From Candidatus Hadersleviella danica (GTDB lineage: Bacteria > Chloroflexota > Anaerolineae > Promineifilales > Promineifilaceae): 17,684 bases of DNA. The stretch spans positions 1 to 17,684 of the forward strand of contig JADJSZ010000059.1 of NCBI GenBank assembly GCA_016711405.1, in the 5' to 3' direction. The notes under the pieces were generated by a model. That model saw only the letters and a program-made list of their open reading frames with translations, ran no database searches and was not told where the DNA came from. Both the position numbers and the translations under genes were made by a program. The first letter of the stretch is position 1; every line of letters starts with the position of its first letter. Of this stretch, positions 1-10,987 are shown in pieces.

Positions 1-28
1 CATCAAGCCGCCCGATTCTTTCCACAAC

Positions 29-2882
<2,854 letters not shown>

Positions 2883-3224
2883 CTCTGTTATGGAGAACCC
2901 GCGTCTTCATGCGCTTTTTCGCAATATATTCGAAGCAATTGCCTGAGTGGTGTTCCCACCGCTCACTTAATTTATTTGGCCACTAATTTCTGGTACGAAT
3001 CTCTGCTCGTGCTCACACAAATTAGGAGGCAAACTTTTTTAATTAGTAATTGTGAATGTTTAATGGTTAATTGTGAATGAAATTCACCTTGCCATTTTAC
3101 CTATAAGAACAAAAAGCTCGACGCACACGGCCGAGCTACCTCTTGGGTATCTCGATTGGCCTGTGCTTTATCTCTTACCTTGCTGTGGGTTCATAGATGA
3201 ATTGACTTGGATAGACTCAAACTG
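2883..3224. other. tRNA-Ala to 23S internal transcribed spacer
   Basis: This is the 342-nt transcribed spacer between tRNA-Ala and the 23S 5' end. I see no gene in it. It is AT-rich and holds one heptamer array (3039-3080), listed separately. The 23S processing stem cannot be tested because most of its partner would lie beyond the left edge. Short open frames here are not credible genes. Confidence 0.7.
3039..3080. repeat. Degenerate heptamer tandem array in rRNA spacer
   Basis: Six consecutive 7-base units on the plus strand: TTAATTA, GTAATTG, TGAATGT, TTAATGG, TTAATTG, TGAATGA. The period is exactly 7 with a shared TAAT-like core. It has the same period as the arrays in the protein-gene spacers but a different sequence. 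No inverted partner is obvious next to it. Confidence 0.6.
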
Positions 3225-3296
3225 TGGAGACGAGGGGACTCGAACCCCTGACATCCGCCTTGCAAAGGCGGCGCTCTCCAACTGAGCTACGTCCCC
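3225..3296 (-). tRNA. tRNA-Ala (anticodon TGC)
   Basis: The reverse complement folds as a cloverleaf. The acceptor stem GGGGACG pairs with CGTCTCC and includes a G3:U70 pair, the alanine identity element. The anticodon loop sits in CCTTTGCAAGG with anticodon TGC, and the T-arm is GGGGTTCGAGTCCCC. The discriminator base is A, and the 3' CCA is not encoded. It sits between tRNA-Ile and 23S in the standard bacterial order. Confidence 0.97.
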
Positions 3297-3298
3297 TT

Positions 3299-3367
3299 CA
3301 ATTAACAATTATCAATTACCAATAAACAAGATTTTTTGTTCATTGACTATTGTTCATTGAGTCATTG
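3299..3367. repeat. Inverted pair of heptamer arrays between tRNA genes
   Basis: The left arm has four units: CAATTAA, CAATTAT, CAATTAC, CAATAAA (3299-3326). The right arm begins at 3337: TGTTCAT, TGACTAT, TGTTCAT, TGAGTCA. The arms meet in a short hairpin, CAATAAACAA against TTGTTCATTG (9 of 10 pairs), around a T-rich loop. It fills the whole spacer between tRNA-Ala and tRNA-Ile. It has the period and inverted layout of the protein-gene spacers with its own unit sequence. Confidence 0.65.
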
Positions 3368-3374
3368 CTTTAGG

Positions 3375-3447
3375 TAGCCTTAGTTGGACTCGAACCAACG
3401 ACCTCTCCTTATCAGAGGAACGCTCTAACCAGCTGAGCTATACCCTT
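3375..3447 (-). tRNA. tRNA-Ile (anticodon GAT), acceptor stem mismatched as read
   Basis: The reverse complement shows TAGCTCAGCTGGTTAGAGC (D-arm), anticodon loop CTGATAA with GAT, and T-arm GTTGGTTCGAGTCCAAC. Two features do not fit. The 5' acceptor strand reads AAGGGTA while the 3' strand reads TAAGGCT, so only three of seven positions pair. The anticodon stem pairs properly only if one more A is restored after ATAA. The 3' strand closely resembles E. coli tRNA-Ile. A sequence error is likelier than a dead tRNA, because this gene sits in the usual Ile-Ala place of the rRNA spacer. Confidence 0.85.
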
Positions 3448-3567
3448 GCTTGGTCTTTAATAATTTCATTAAAGACTTGAACCTGCTTTTTAACTTTAAT
3501 GCGATGACTTACTAAACGTAGAATTGGTCTCGATTAAACAGCTTAAATTCTTTTTCGCACCAACGAC

Positions 3568-3598
3568 GTTAACCGCTGAAGAGTGATAGGAAACTTAC
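3568..3598 (-). other. Pre-16S processing stem, 3' arm
   Basis: This segment is the reverse complement of 5215-5244 apart from a few changes: both share CTATCACTCTTCAG and flanking GTAAGTTT and GTTAAC. The arms flank the 16S gene on both sides, so the primary transcript would fold into a stem of about 30 bp around pre-16S. In other bacteria such stems are cut by RNase III. The role is inferred; the complementarity is seen directly. Confidence 0.85.
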
Positions 3599-3644
3599 CC
3601 AACCCCTTATTTCCTAGTCAGTCTCTCGACCAACCAGTTCTCTT

Positions 3645-5128
<1,484 letters not shown>

Positions 5129-5214
5129 GAAAGTTTTCGACCAACTTAATGGCCGTTTAGATCCGTGATCTAGTGTTTGTACTTACTCAAAGGGTTGCGG
5201 ATTTTTCAATCCAA

Positions 5215-5244
5215 GTAAGTTTCTATCACTCTTCAGTTGTTAAC
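5215..5244 (-). other. Pre-16S processing stem, 5' arm in leader
   Basis: This is the partner of 3568-3598. It lies about 87 nt upstream of the mature 16S 5' end and downstream of the promoter-proximal start point, so it is inside the leader RNA. A small GGATT/AATCC hairpin lies between this arm and 16S. I could not identify a confident boxA antitermination element. Confidence 0.85.
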
Positions 5245-5288
5245 GTGCTGTTGGGTTTTCCCTGCGCCTTTGATTGACGTGGCTGGAA

Positions 5289-5317
5289 AGTGTATCTGCT
5301 TTCGTGTTGCTTGTCAA
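5289..5317 (-). promoter_or_regulatory. rRNA operon promoter, proximal
   Basis: On the minus strand the -35 is TTGACA (5317-5312), then a 17-bp spacer, then -10 TACACT (5294-5289). The -35 is perfect and the -10 has four of six consensus bases. The start point would be about 150 nt upstream of mature 16S, with the processing stem in the leader. It is the closest of three tandem promoters with the same spacing. Confidence 0.85.
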
Positions 5318-5367
5318 CTTTTGGTCGCTTGCTTTTTCACCGAATCAGACTGTTTTTCGCACTTTAA

Positions 5368-5397
5368 AACCTGCATGGCAACTTGACCGTGCAGGTT
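5368..5397 (-). promoter_or_regulatory. Hairpin between rRNA promoters
   Basis: AACCTGCATGG (5368-5378) and CCGTGCAGGTT (5387-5397) form an 11-bp stem with one wobble and an 8-nt loop. On the minus strand it is followed by TTTTAAAG. It lies downstream of the two distal promoters and upstream of the proximal one. It could be a weak terminator or attenuator acting on the distal transcripts, or a protein-binding palindrome. The T-tract is short, so the role is open. Confidence 0.5.
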
Positions 5398-5457
5398 GGT
5401 GAGTGTTTGGAGTTATTACTCTTTCCAGTCTTGCTGGCTCCGTATCAGCGAAGTGAG

Positions 5458-5486
5458 ATATTACTCTTTTTCGCTTAGCCTGTCAA
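5458..5486 (-). promoter_or_regulatory. rRNA operon promoter, middle
   Basis: The minus strand has a perfect -35 TTGACA (5486-5481), a 17-bp spacer, and -10 TAATAT (5463-5458), a strong sigma70-type match. It lies about 170 bp upstream of the proximal promoter in a stretch with no credible gene. Confidence 0.85.
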
Positions 5487-5563
5487 GGATTTGGTGAAAC
5501 CTTTTTTTAACTGCTGGCTGGAGGTTTAGTTGACATAATGTCTTTTCCTGCACAACGAAGAGA

Positions 5564-5592
5564 AGTATAGCCACTGGCACGTGGCTTGTCAA
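5564..5592 (-). promoter_or_regulatory. rRNA operon promoter, distal
   Basis: The minus strand has a perfect -35 TTGACA (5592-5587), a 17-bp spacer, and -10 TATACT (5569-5564). The spacer contains the inverted pair GCCAC...GTGGC, which could bind a regulator. The site begins 56 bp after the stop codon of the VKOR-like gene, and I see no terminator in between, so read-through from that gene into the rRNA operon is possible. Confidence 0.83.
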
Positions 5593-5647
5593 GAAATCCG
5601 TGAACCCAACGAAAATTGCTACTGTTTCTCGAGGAAAATGGGGCGGG

Positions 5648-6103
5648 TTAGGCCGCCTCAATGCGTCGCCCACGTATCAAATAATGGATAGCAAGGGCGA
5701 ACATAATGGCGATGATGATGGCCGAATAGAGGCAATATTGGCAAATGACCCCAATAACGAAAATTTCAAGGGCCTTAAGATAGAGCGTAAAGAGCAGGGC
5801 GAAGCCGATAAGACCCACGAGCAATTCGGGAAGGTGTTTTTTGATAAAGGGCAGGAAATCGGCCGCCCAACGACTAGAAAAATGGCGGCATAGCCTAAGA
5901 GACCAATAATGGCGACGGGGATGGGGCCGATGGTGGCATAGGTGGCGCGGGGCCCGCGCTGACACGGCCGCAAAAAAAAAATTGGTGACGGTGCATGCAG
6001 AAATGATTTGGCCTTCGTGGTAAAGCCACAAATAGTAGGCAATGAGCAAACCGGGGAGGGTAAGCAGTTGGATCAGACGTGGTTGCCAGTTGTGGGTGTG
6101 CAT
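5648..6103 (-). CDS. VKOR-family quinone-dependent disulfide oxidase, frameshifted as read
   Basis: Vitamin K epoxide reductase homologues are polytopic membrane proteins that reoxidise periplasmic or extracytoplasmic thiol oxidases by passing electrons to quinone. The N-terminus (LTLPGLLIAYYLWLYHEG then ACTV) and the C-terminus (hydrophobic helices around the CQYC redox motif) lie in one frame. The middle (ATIGPIPVAIIGLLGYAAIF) is readable only in a second frame, and a candidate loop cysteine (CGRVSAGP) in a third. One break coincides with a run of ten A at 5972-5981. The rejoined protein would be about 150 residues, normal for a stand-alone bacterial VKOR. It lies directly downstream of a DsbA-like gene, the classic partner. 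Sequencing indels are the likely cause of the breaks. No good ribosome-binding site precedes the ATG at 6103, so the start is uncertain. Confidence 0.75.
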   Translation of the reverse strand: MHTHNWQPRLIQLLTLPGLLIAYYLWLYHEGQIISACTVTNFFFAAVSARAPRHLCHHRPHPRRHYWSLRLCRHFSSRWAADFLPFIKKHLPELLVGLIGFALLFTLYLKALEIFVIGVICQYCLYSAIIIAIMFALAIHYLIRGRRIEAA

Positions 6104-6118
6104 AGGAGATGATTCGCG

Positions 6119-6148
6119 GAAGTTCGGCTTTGGAAAAAGCCGAACTTC
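6119..6148 (-). promoter_or_regulatory. Intercistronic 13-bp hairpin
   Basis: GAAGTTCGGCTTT (6119-6131) is a perfect inverted repeat of AAAGCCGAACTTC (6136-6148) with a 4-nt loop. It sits between the corrected stop of the DsbA-like gene and the ATG of the VKOR-like gene. No T-tract follows on the minus strand, so it is not a classic terminator. An RNA-stability or processing element that sets the ratio of the two proteins is an inference. Confidence 0.6.
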
Positions 6149-6159
6149 TGGGATAAAGG

Positions 6160-6884
6160 TTAAGAACCACCTAAGATTTGGTCAATTTGTTGTTGAAAAT
6201 TGGCCAAGGGAAGATTGCCTTGGAATATACGGCCGTTGATGAAAAGCTAGGTGTCGCTTCGATACCAACCTGATTAGCCGCTTGACGGTTAAGGTTAACC
6301 GTATCCCGGTAGGTTTCCGCTTCGACACATGCTTCAATAGCGGCCGAATCTAGCCCTGTTTGGAGTGCCACACTTGTAAACCCTTCTAGAGTATGCGCGG
6401 CCGAAGTCTCTTGCAAGGCAAAAAGCGTGTGATGAAAATCAAGGGCTTTATCTAGCCCTTGCTCAGCCGCGCAGAGAACAGCTTCGGCCGAAGAGACAGT
6501 TTCATTTCGCAAAGCGAAGGGGAAAATAATATAGCGCATTTGCCCCGTTTCGACATAATCGCTGTATAAGATGGGGCCACTGGTTTCGTTGAAGGCTTTG
6601 CAAAAGACACACCCGTAGTCGGAAATCTCGACCATATCCACGGCCGCATCCTCGGGGCCATAGGACAAGCAACGGTCTGGATAAGTGTCACAATAGGTCA
6701 CAAGGTCATTGACCCCTTCGCGCAAAGCTGGGGTGGGGGTAGCGGCCGTGGGCGGTTGCATCACGGTCACCAGCAGTAGCCCAATTAGGGTGACGACACC
6801 AAGGCCGATAATTCCGCCGATGAGTGACCAGTTGATGGGTTGTTTGGCGGCCGTTTGCGGCCGTGATTTATACTGTTTGGACAT
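6160..6884 (-). CDS. Membrane-anchored DsbA-like thiol oxidoreductase
   Basis: This thioredoxin-fold protein introduces disulfide bonds outside the cytoplasm. A short basic N-terminus is followed by one membrane segment (about residues 19-42), a Pro/Thr linker, and a DsbA-type domain with active site CVFC at residues 92-95. The cis-proline motif GIEATPS lies near the end. An extra cysteine pair sits at residues 65 and 72. The frame breaks just after ATPSF. Adding one T to the T-run at about 6248-6251 restores FINGRIFQGNLPLANFQQQI and a stop at 6160-6162, the usual end of this family. The ATG at 6884 has CAGGAG six bases upstream. The VKOR-like gene follows, so the pair probably forms an oxidation and recycling unit. 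Confidence 0.88.
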
Positions 6885-7016
6885 TTTTTCTCCTGTGAGC
6901 GATGGGTTTTGGATTTAGAACCCTTATCATGCCCGAATTAGCAGGAGGCAAAAAGTGACGTTTGTAACCAGAATTTAGCTTCTTTACGCGCAATTTCAAG
7001 CGGTGTGTAACAAAAA

Positions 7017-7044
7017 TCCCCCAGAAGAAAACTCTTCTGGGGGA
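7017..7044 (-). terminator. Rho-independent terminator of rpsU
   Basis: TCCCCCAGAAGA (7017-7028) and TCTTCTGGGGGA (7033-7044) form a perfect 12-bp GC-rich stem with loop AAAC. On the minus strand it is followed at once by TTTTTG. It lies 70 bp after the rpsU stop and separates rpsU from the DsbA-like gene. Confidence 0.93.
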
Positions 7045-7114
7045 CTATCTCGCTGATTCAAGAAAGGGATGAGGCCAACAAGTTGGCTCAATAATTAGCA
7101 CACTGGCGCGAATT

Positions 7115-7297
7115 TTAGTATTGACGGCGCGAGCGGCGGGAGGCTTTCTTTTCCTTGATGCGGCGGAGTTCGCTGTTGGGGATAAACCAACGCTTGCGAC
7201 GAGAATCGGTGAGGACGCGACTCTTCACAATCTCCTTGCGGAAGCGGCGGAGCAATTGTTCTTGCGATTCGCCTTGTTGCAAAATGACTTTGGGCAT
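7115..7297 (-). CDS. rpsU: 30S ribosomal protein bS21
   Basis: The 60-residue, very basic protein has the bS21 pattern: MPKVILQQGESQEQLLRRFR, then KEIVKSRVL, then RRKRWFIPNSELRR and an Arg/Lys-rich tail. bS21 binds the 30S platform near the 16S 3' end and helps initiation on Shine-Dalgarno messages. An almost perfect ribosome-binding site, AAAGGAGGTGA, lies seven bases before the ATG. The gene has its own promoter (7413-7441) and terminator (7017-7044), so it is a monocistronic unit with a leader of about 108 nt. Full length; no frameshift. Confidence 0.95.
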   Translation of the reverse strand: MPKVILQQGESQEQLLRRFRKEIVKSRVLTDSRRKRWFIPNSELRRIKEKKASRRSRRQY

Positions 7298-7412
7298 AAT
7301 TTTTCACCTCCTTTTTGAGCGAGATAATCTATCTGAGCGACAACCAGTGTCACGACAGGTCTAAACAAATTGGTAAACCGTTAAATGGGGCTGGGGCACA
7401 GACAGGGGACAA

Positions 7413-7441
7413 ATTATACTCGGTGGATGGGCTTAGGGCAA
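7413..7441 (-). promoter_or_regulatory. rpsU promoter
   Basis: On the minus strand: -35 TTGCCC (7441-7436), 17-bp spacer, perfect -10 TATAAT (7418-7413). The -35 keeps the TTG core. It lies just past the stop codon of the beta-helix gene and about 120 bp upstream of the rpsU start. The leader of about 108 nt is long enough for autoregulation, but I could not identify a specific fold. Confidence 0.75.
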
Positions 7442-7443
7442 CA

Positions 7444-9417
7444 TCAAAAAAAACGGGAGCGACGGGTGACTATGCCAGCGGTAGCCAGCAGGAGCAACAC
7501 GGCCGCGAACCCCACTCCCCACACGGGCCAAACTGACGGCCGCGCCTCTTGCCCACGCAGAGCCACCGCCAAAACAGCTTGGTTTTCTACCGCCCCTATA
7601 TCACAGTGGAAACCTGCACCCCCAACGGCCGTGCTTGCCCCCACTGGTCTTCGGTGAGGAGCATGCCGTTGTTGTTGATATTCAGGCATCAAAACAACCA
7701 TCTTCATTGCCCGCATTAAGCGCATCGCTGTTGGCTTGTGGTTCATAACCGGGGTAATGTTACCTGTCAACACAAGCAATGGGTCGGCTGGGGAGAGGGT
7801 GCCGAGGTCGAGGGTGCCATTGCTGATGTCGCCGAGGGCGGCAAAGCTACAACTTGCCCCACTATCTAAGTTATGCCCTTGGGAGGTATAGTTGCCGCTA
7901 CAATCATTGTTGCCCAAAATGGTGTTGCGGATAAAAAAGTGGTCGGAGATTGGGTCTGTGCTGGCAATGCCTGCCCCATTGCCGCTGGCCGTGTTGTTGT
8001 AAATGGTGGCATTGGCCACCACAATGTAGCCCGTATTGCCATTGGCAATCCCGCCCCCATCGCCACCTCCCGCTTGGTTGCTAGCGATCGTCACATTGCT
8101 TACAGCGGCCGTGGCACTCGTATCTGGGCCAAGGTTGTACATCCCCCCACCCGAACCAGCAGGGGCCGTGTTTTGGACGATGGTGCTGTTGCGGAGGTCG
8201 GCCGTGCGCCCTGAATTGGCATCATTGGCAATGCCCCCACCATTGCCCAACGTGGCAACATTCGCCCACAAAATGCCATTGTCGAGGAGCACATCCCCTT
8301 GGTTGTAGATACCACCCCCATCATCGGCCGCGATGTTGGCAATGAACAACGAACGGCGAATCTCGCTATTCGCTGGGGCATCATTGTAAAGTCCAGCCCC
8401 ATTGTTGGCCGCATTGGCACTAACCAGCGTGAAATCCATTTCCATTGTGCTGGCCACAAACAGCCCCCCACCATCCCCGTCATTCCCGTTGATAGGATCA
8501 GGGGTGGCCACGTTCATATCCAAGGTGCTAAGCGTGACGCTAAGATTGCCGCTGTTATGATAAATGCCACCCCCTGCCCCCGCTCCATCCGCATCGGTGT
8601 TGGCCACATTTTGGCTGAGACTGCTCAGGGCGACAATCGCTTGTCCCGAACCCGTATTCACAATGTACACGCCCCCACCATGCTCCGTGCTGAGGTTGGC
8701 GGTGACATTGGAGTTGATGAGCAACAGTTGGTTAGCTACATAAATACCGCCTCCCCGCCCATTCCCACTAGACGTGGCATTGTTGCCCACAATACTGCTG
8801 GCCGAAATAAAGGTAATGCCGCCTGCATACAGTGCGCCTCCTTCCAGAGCGGTGTTGTTGCTCAGCGTCACCCCCGTCATACTTAACACGCCGCCACTGT
8901 TGACCCGAATAGCTCCACCAGTATTATCTCCGCTAATATAGCCATTGGTTAAGGTCACATCTTCCAAAACAAGAGAGCCATCATCCACGAGGAAAAAGCG
9001 AAATTGCTCAGGGGCACCTGCGTCTCGTTCAATAATCGTGGTGGCCGAAGTAACGCCCCGAATTTCAAGGGGGAAATCAATGCCGGGGGCGGCCAGATTG
9101 CCATTTTGGAAGAAATCGCTTTGGGTGAGGGTGTACGTTCCCGCTTCCAATTGGATGATGTTCGTGCCTGCGCTCCCAAGGGGGCAATCATTCAGATTTG
9201 GAGTATTGCCTTGGTCGTTGGCGGCTTCAACCGCCTCGGCCAAAGTGCAAACCCCATCAATCCTAGAAAAGGGGATGCGTTCGGCATCCCCCACAGGGAT
9301 GTTATAGGTGGTCGTGGGCACGGCCGAAACAGGCTCCACTTGGCTAACCAACCCCAGCAGAAGATAGAGCAACCCCAACCCAACAGCAAAGGGCGTAATG
9401 GTTTGTAAACGAAACAT
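7444..9417 (-). CDS. Secreted parallel beta-helix protein with CSLREA-like domain and C-terminal anchor
   Basis: The protein of about 657 residues starts with a signal-type hydrophobic segment (residues 8-33). A CSLREA-like motif, CTLAEAVEAAN, lies at about residues 57-67. A long run of GGGIY/GGAL-type repeats follows, typical of right-handed beta-helix (polymorphic outer membrane-like) surface proteins. The end has CDIGAVEN, a membrane helix (WGVGFAAVLLLLATAGIV) and the basic tail TRRSRFF, which suggests a membrane-anchored surface protein. The stretch before CDIGAVE (about 7600-7760) reads out of frame. Another frame gives GYEPQANSDALNAGNEDGC, the expected closing motif, so compensating indels are likely. 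AAGGA precedes the ATG by eight bases. Function unknown; adhesion or glycan binding are possible. Confidence 0.85.
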   Translation of the reverse strand: MFRLQTITPFAVGLGLLYLLLGLVSQVEPVSAVPTTTYNIPVGDAERIPFSRIDGVCTLAEAVEAANDQGNTPNLNDCPLGSAGTNIIQLEAGTYTLTQSDFFQNGNLAAPGIDFPLEIRGVTSATTIIERDAGAPEQFRFFLVDDGSLVLEDVTLTNGYISGDNTGGAIRVNSGGVLSMTGVTLSNNTALEGGALYAGGITFISASSIVGNNATSSGNGRGGGIYVANQLLLINSNVTANLSTEHGGGVYIVNTGSGQAIVALSSLSQNVANTDADGAGAGGGIYHNSGNLSVTLSTLDMNVATPDPINGNDGDGGGLFVASTMEMDFTLVSANAANNGAGLYNDAPANSEIRRSLFIANIAADDGGGIYNQGDVLLDNGILWANVATLGNGGGIANDANSGRTADLRNSTIVQNTAPAGSGGGMYNLGPDTSATAAVSNVTIASNQAGGGDGGGIANGNTGYIVVANATIYNNTASGNGAGIASTDPISDHFFIRNTILGNNDCSGNYTSQGHNLDSGASCSFAALGDISNGTLDLGTLSPADPLLVLTGNITPVMNHKPTAMRLMRAMKMVVLMPEYQQQRHAPHRRPVGASTAVGGAGFHCDIGAVENQAVLAVALRGQEARPSVWPVWGVGFAAVLLLLATAGIVTRRSRFF

Positions 9418-9536
9418 GAGCTTTTCCTTATGGTGGCTAACAGCCCCCGCCTTTAGACATAATAGTTACAAACCAGCTTACAAGTAGTACCAAATTACTA
9501 CAATCGCCTAGTTAACAGGCTACCTGTGCCGCAAGC
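9418..9536. other. Upstream region of beta-helix gene
   Basis: AT-rich spacer between the terminator and the beta-helix start. It should hold the promoter for that gene on the minus strand. I see only weak candidates (TTGTAG, 17 bp, TAAGCT), so none is called. Confidence 0.4.
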
Positions 9537-9575
9537 AAAAAAAGAACCCGAGTTTCTTGGCGAAACTCGGGTTCT
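9537..9575 (-). terminator. Strong rho-independent terminator
   Basis: AGAACCCGAGTTTC (9543-9556) and GAAACTCGGGTTCT (9562-9575) form a perfect 14-bp stem with a 5-nt loop. On the minus strand seven T follow. GATTTTT on the other side means it could also stop plus-strand transcripts. It closes the long minus-strand gene series that ends with the zinc-ribbon protein. Confidence 0.95.
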
Positions 9576-9601
9576 GATTTTTAGCGAATGTGGCAGGAAG
9601 G

Positions 9602-10894
9602 TTATGCGGCCGTAACTACCGCCCCACAAAACTCACAGGTCACGCTGGTTACGCCACGGGGTTGGGCGGCCAATTCGGCAAAGCAAGAGGGGCATTGGGT
9701 GGGCAAAGAGGCTGTCGCACTGGCGGCCGATTCCATCGCCTCCAGATACGCCGTATGCCGATATCTATCAATTTCACCCGAGCGCACATGCTTGAGCATG
9801 GCCGCCCATTCGGACGAATCTTGCCCCTTGATGTGGAAACGCGCCCGCGAAAAATTAGTGTTGGCGCTAAAGACTAACTCCAAAATGTCATCACTGCGCA
9901 AGCCCAAAAGCCACGCCCTTCCTCGCTGTGCTTAATGTCCTCCACTTCACGGGCAGGAGCTTCGAGCAACAATTTTTGCACCTTTTCGGAGGCTGTCGTG
10001 ATAAAGAGGAATTTTTTGGTAGCAATTTCCTCTTTTTGCTCAAACAAGATGCGCTGGTCGGTTAGGTAAAGTATGCCGCTGGGGTCGCCATCGCCATCTT
10101 TTTCCCAAGTGGCCTCCACGGCCAGCAACGGCCCCTCGGCCGGGTATAGCTCAATGGCGGGCGATTCATCAATCTGCTGAATCATCCACTCCGCCCGTTC
10201 GATGGCCCCTTGGGTTTCGTTTAGCCCTTCTTTGACCCCTTTGTACAGGTTTTGGAGGTTGGTCGAAACTTGACTCACCCGCTTTTCGGTGCGGTCAATC
10301 GCCTGATCCACTTGGGTGAGGAGCACGGCCGTGGGTCTTTGCACGAGTTGGTTGTACTGCCGTTCGAGCGCATCCACTTCGGTGTTCAAACGGCCGACTT
10401 CCTCTGTACCCGCGCCTCGAGTTGCGGCCGAATCTTGTCCCCTCCTCATCCAATTTGTCCAACGCTTTCTCGAGGTTGCCCGAATGGACAAAGCCACGGC
10501 CGCGCAACGTATCTAAGGTCAGCGGCAAATTGGTCAATTGGTTGTCAATCTCCCCAATCTCCCGATACAAATCGCCCAATTCAGCATCCTGATTGACGCT
10601 GTCAAAGCTGGAACGAAGGGAATTGAGCTTCGATTTTTGGTCGTCGCTTAAGGCAGAGGCGGCGGCGGCCGTGGCGGCCACCAGCGGGTGCGGCCGCTGG
10701 GCGGGCGGCGGGCGACGGCCGACGGGGTGGCGCAATCGGTTGCTTCCCCGCGCCGCCTGCTTCTTGCGCAACTCATCTAACTTCTGTTGCTGTTGCCGTT
10801 TCTGCGCCTCCTCCTTCGCCTTCTCGACAGCTCCCCGCAATTTGTCTGCGCCTGCGCCAAAAGAACCCTTCTTGTCCTTGTCCTTGTCACTCAT
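9602..10894 (-). CDS. Coiled-coil, PH-like and zinc-ribbon protein (unnamed family), frameshifted as read
   Basis: Three overlapping frames join into one protein of about 430 residues. The N-terminus is Lys/Glu-rich (MSDKDKDKKGSFGAGADKL). A long alpha-helical, coiled-coil-like region follows (for example NTEVDALERQYNQLVQRP and VSQVSTNLQNLYKGVKEGL). Then comes a domain with GILYLTDQRILFEQKEE, resembling bacterial PH/GRAM-like domains. The C-terminus is a zinc ribbon, CPSC and CEFC about 24 residues apart. One join needs a base removed from GGGG at about 10440; the other needs a base added to GGG at about 9911. Both are homopolymers. The second ATG (10894) fits GGAGG better than the first (10897). 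No signal peptide, so cytoplasmic. I do not know its function. It follows prfB and ends at a strong terminator. Confidence 0.75.
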
Positions 10895-10909
10895 CATGCC
10901 TCCAAAAAA

Positions 10910-10987
10910 GTGGTTAGTGGTTGGTTAGTGGTTAGTGAGTAGTGGTTAGTGAGTCGTGGCCGTGGCAATCTAGCCACTAACCACTGG
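10910..10987. repeat. Inverted heptamer array between prfB and downstream gene
   Basis: On the plus strand TTAGTGG-type units (10910-10953) face an opposite arm, CCACTAACCACTGG (10974-10987), around a unique loop of about 20 nt. The prfB stop codon (10977-10975 on the minus strand) is part of the array. On the minus strand the distal arm runs into TTTTTT at about 10904, so the RNA hairpin could act as a terminator or attenuator before the next gene. Confidence 0.75.

Noticed and set aside
5461..5673. Minus-strand open frame of 70 codons upstream of the rRNA operon
   Set aside because: It overlaps two strong promoters and has no ribosome-binding site or family resemblance.
5972..5981. A10 run in VKOR as a programmed slippage site
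   Set aside because: The same gene has further breaks away from the run, and homopolymer errors are widespread, so error is the simpler explanation.
8299..8886. Plus-strand frame of 195 codons opposite the beta-helix gene
   Set aside because: It is a shadow of the repetitive Gly/Asn-rich coding sequence on the other strand and has no recognisable motif.
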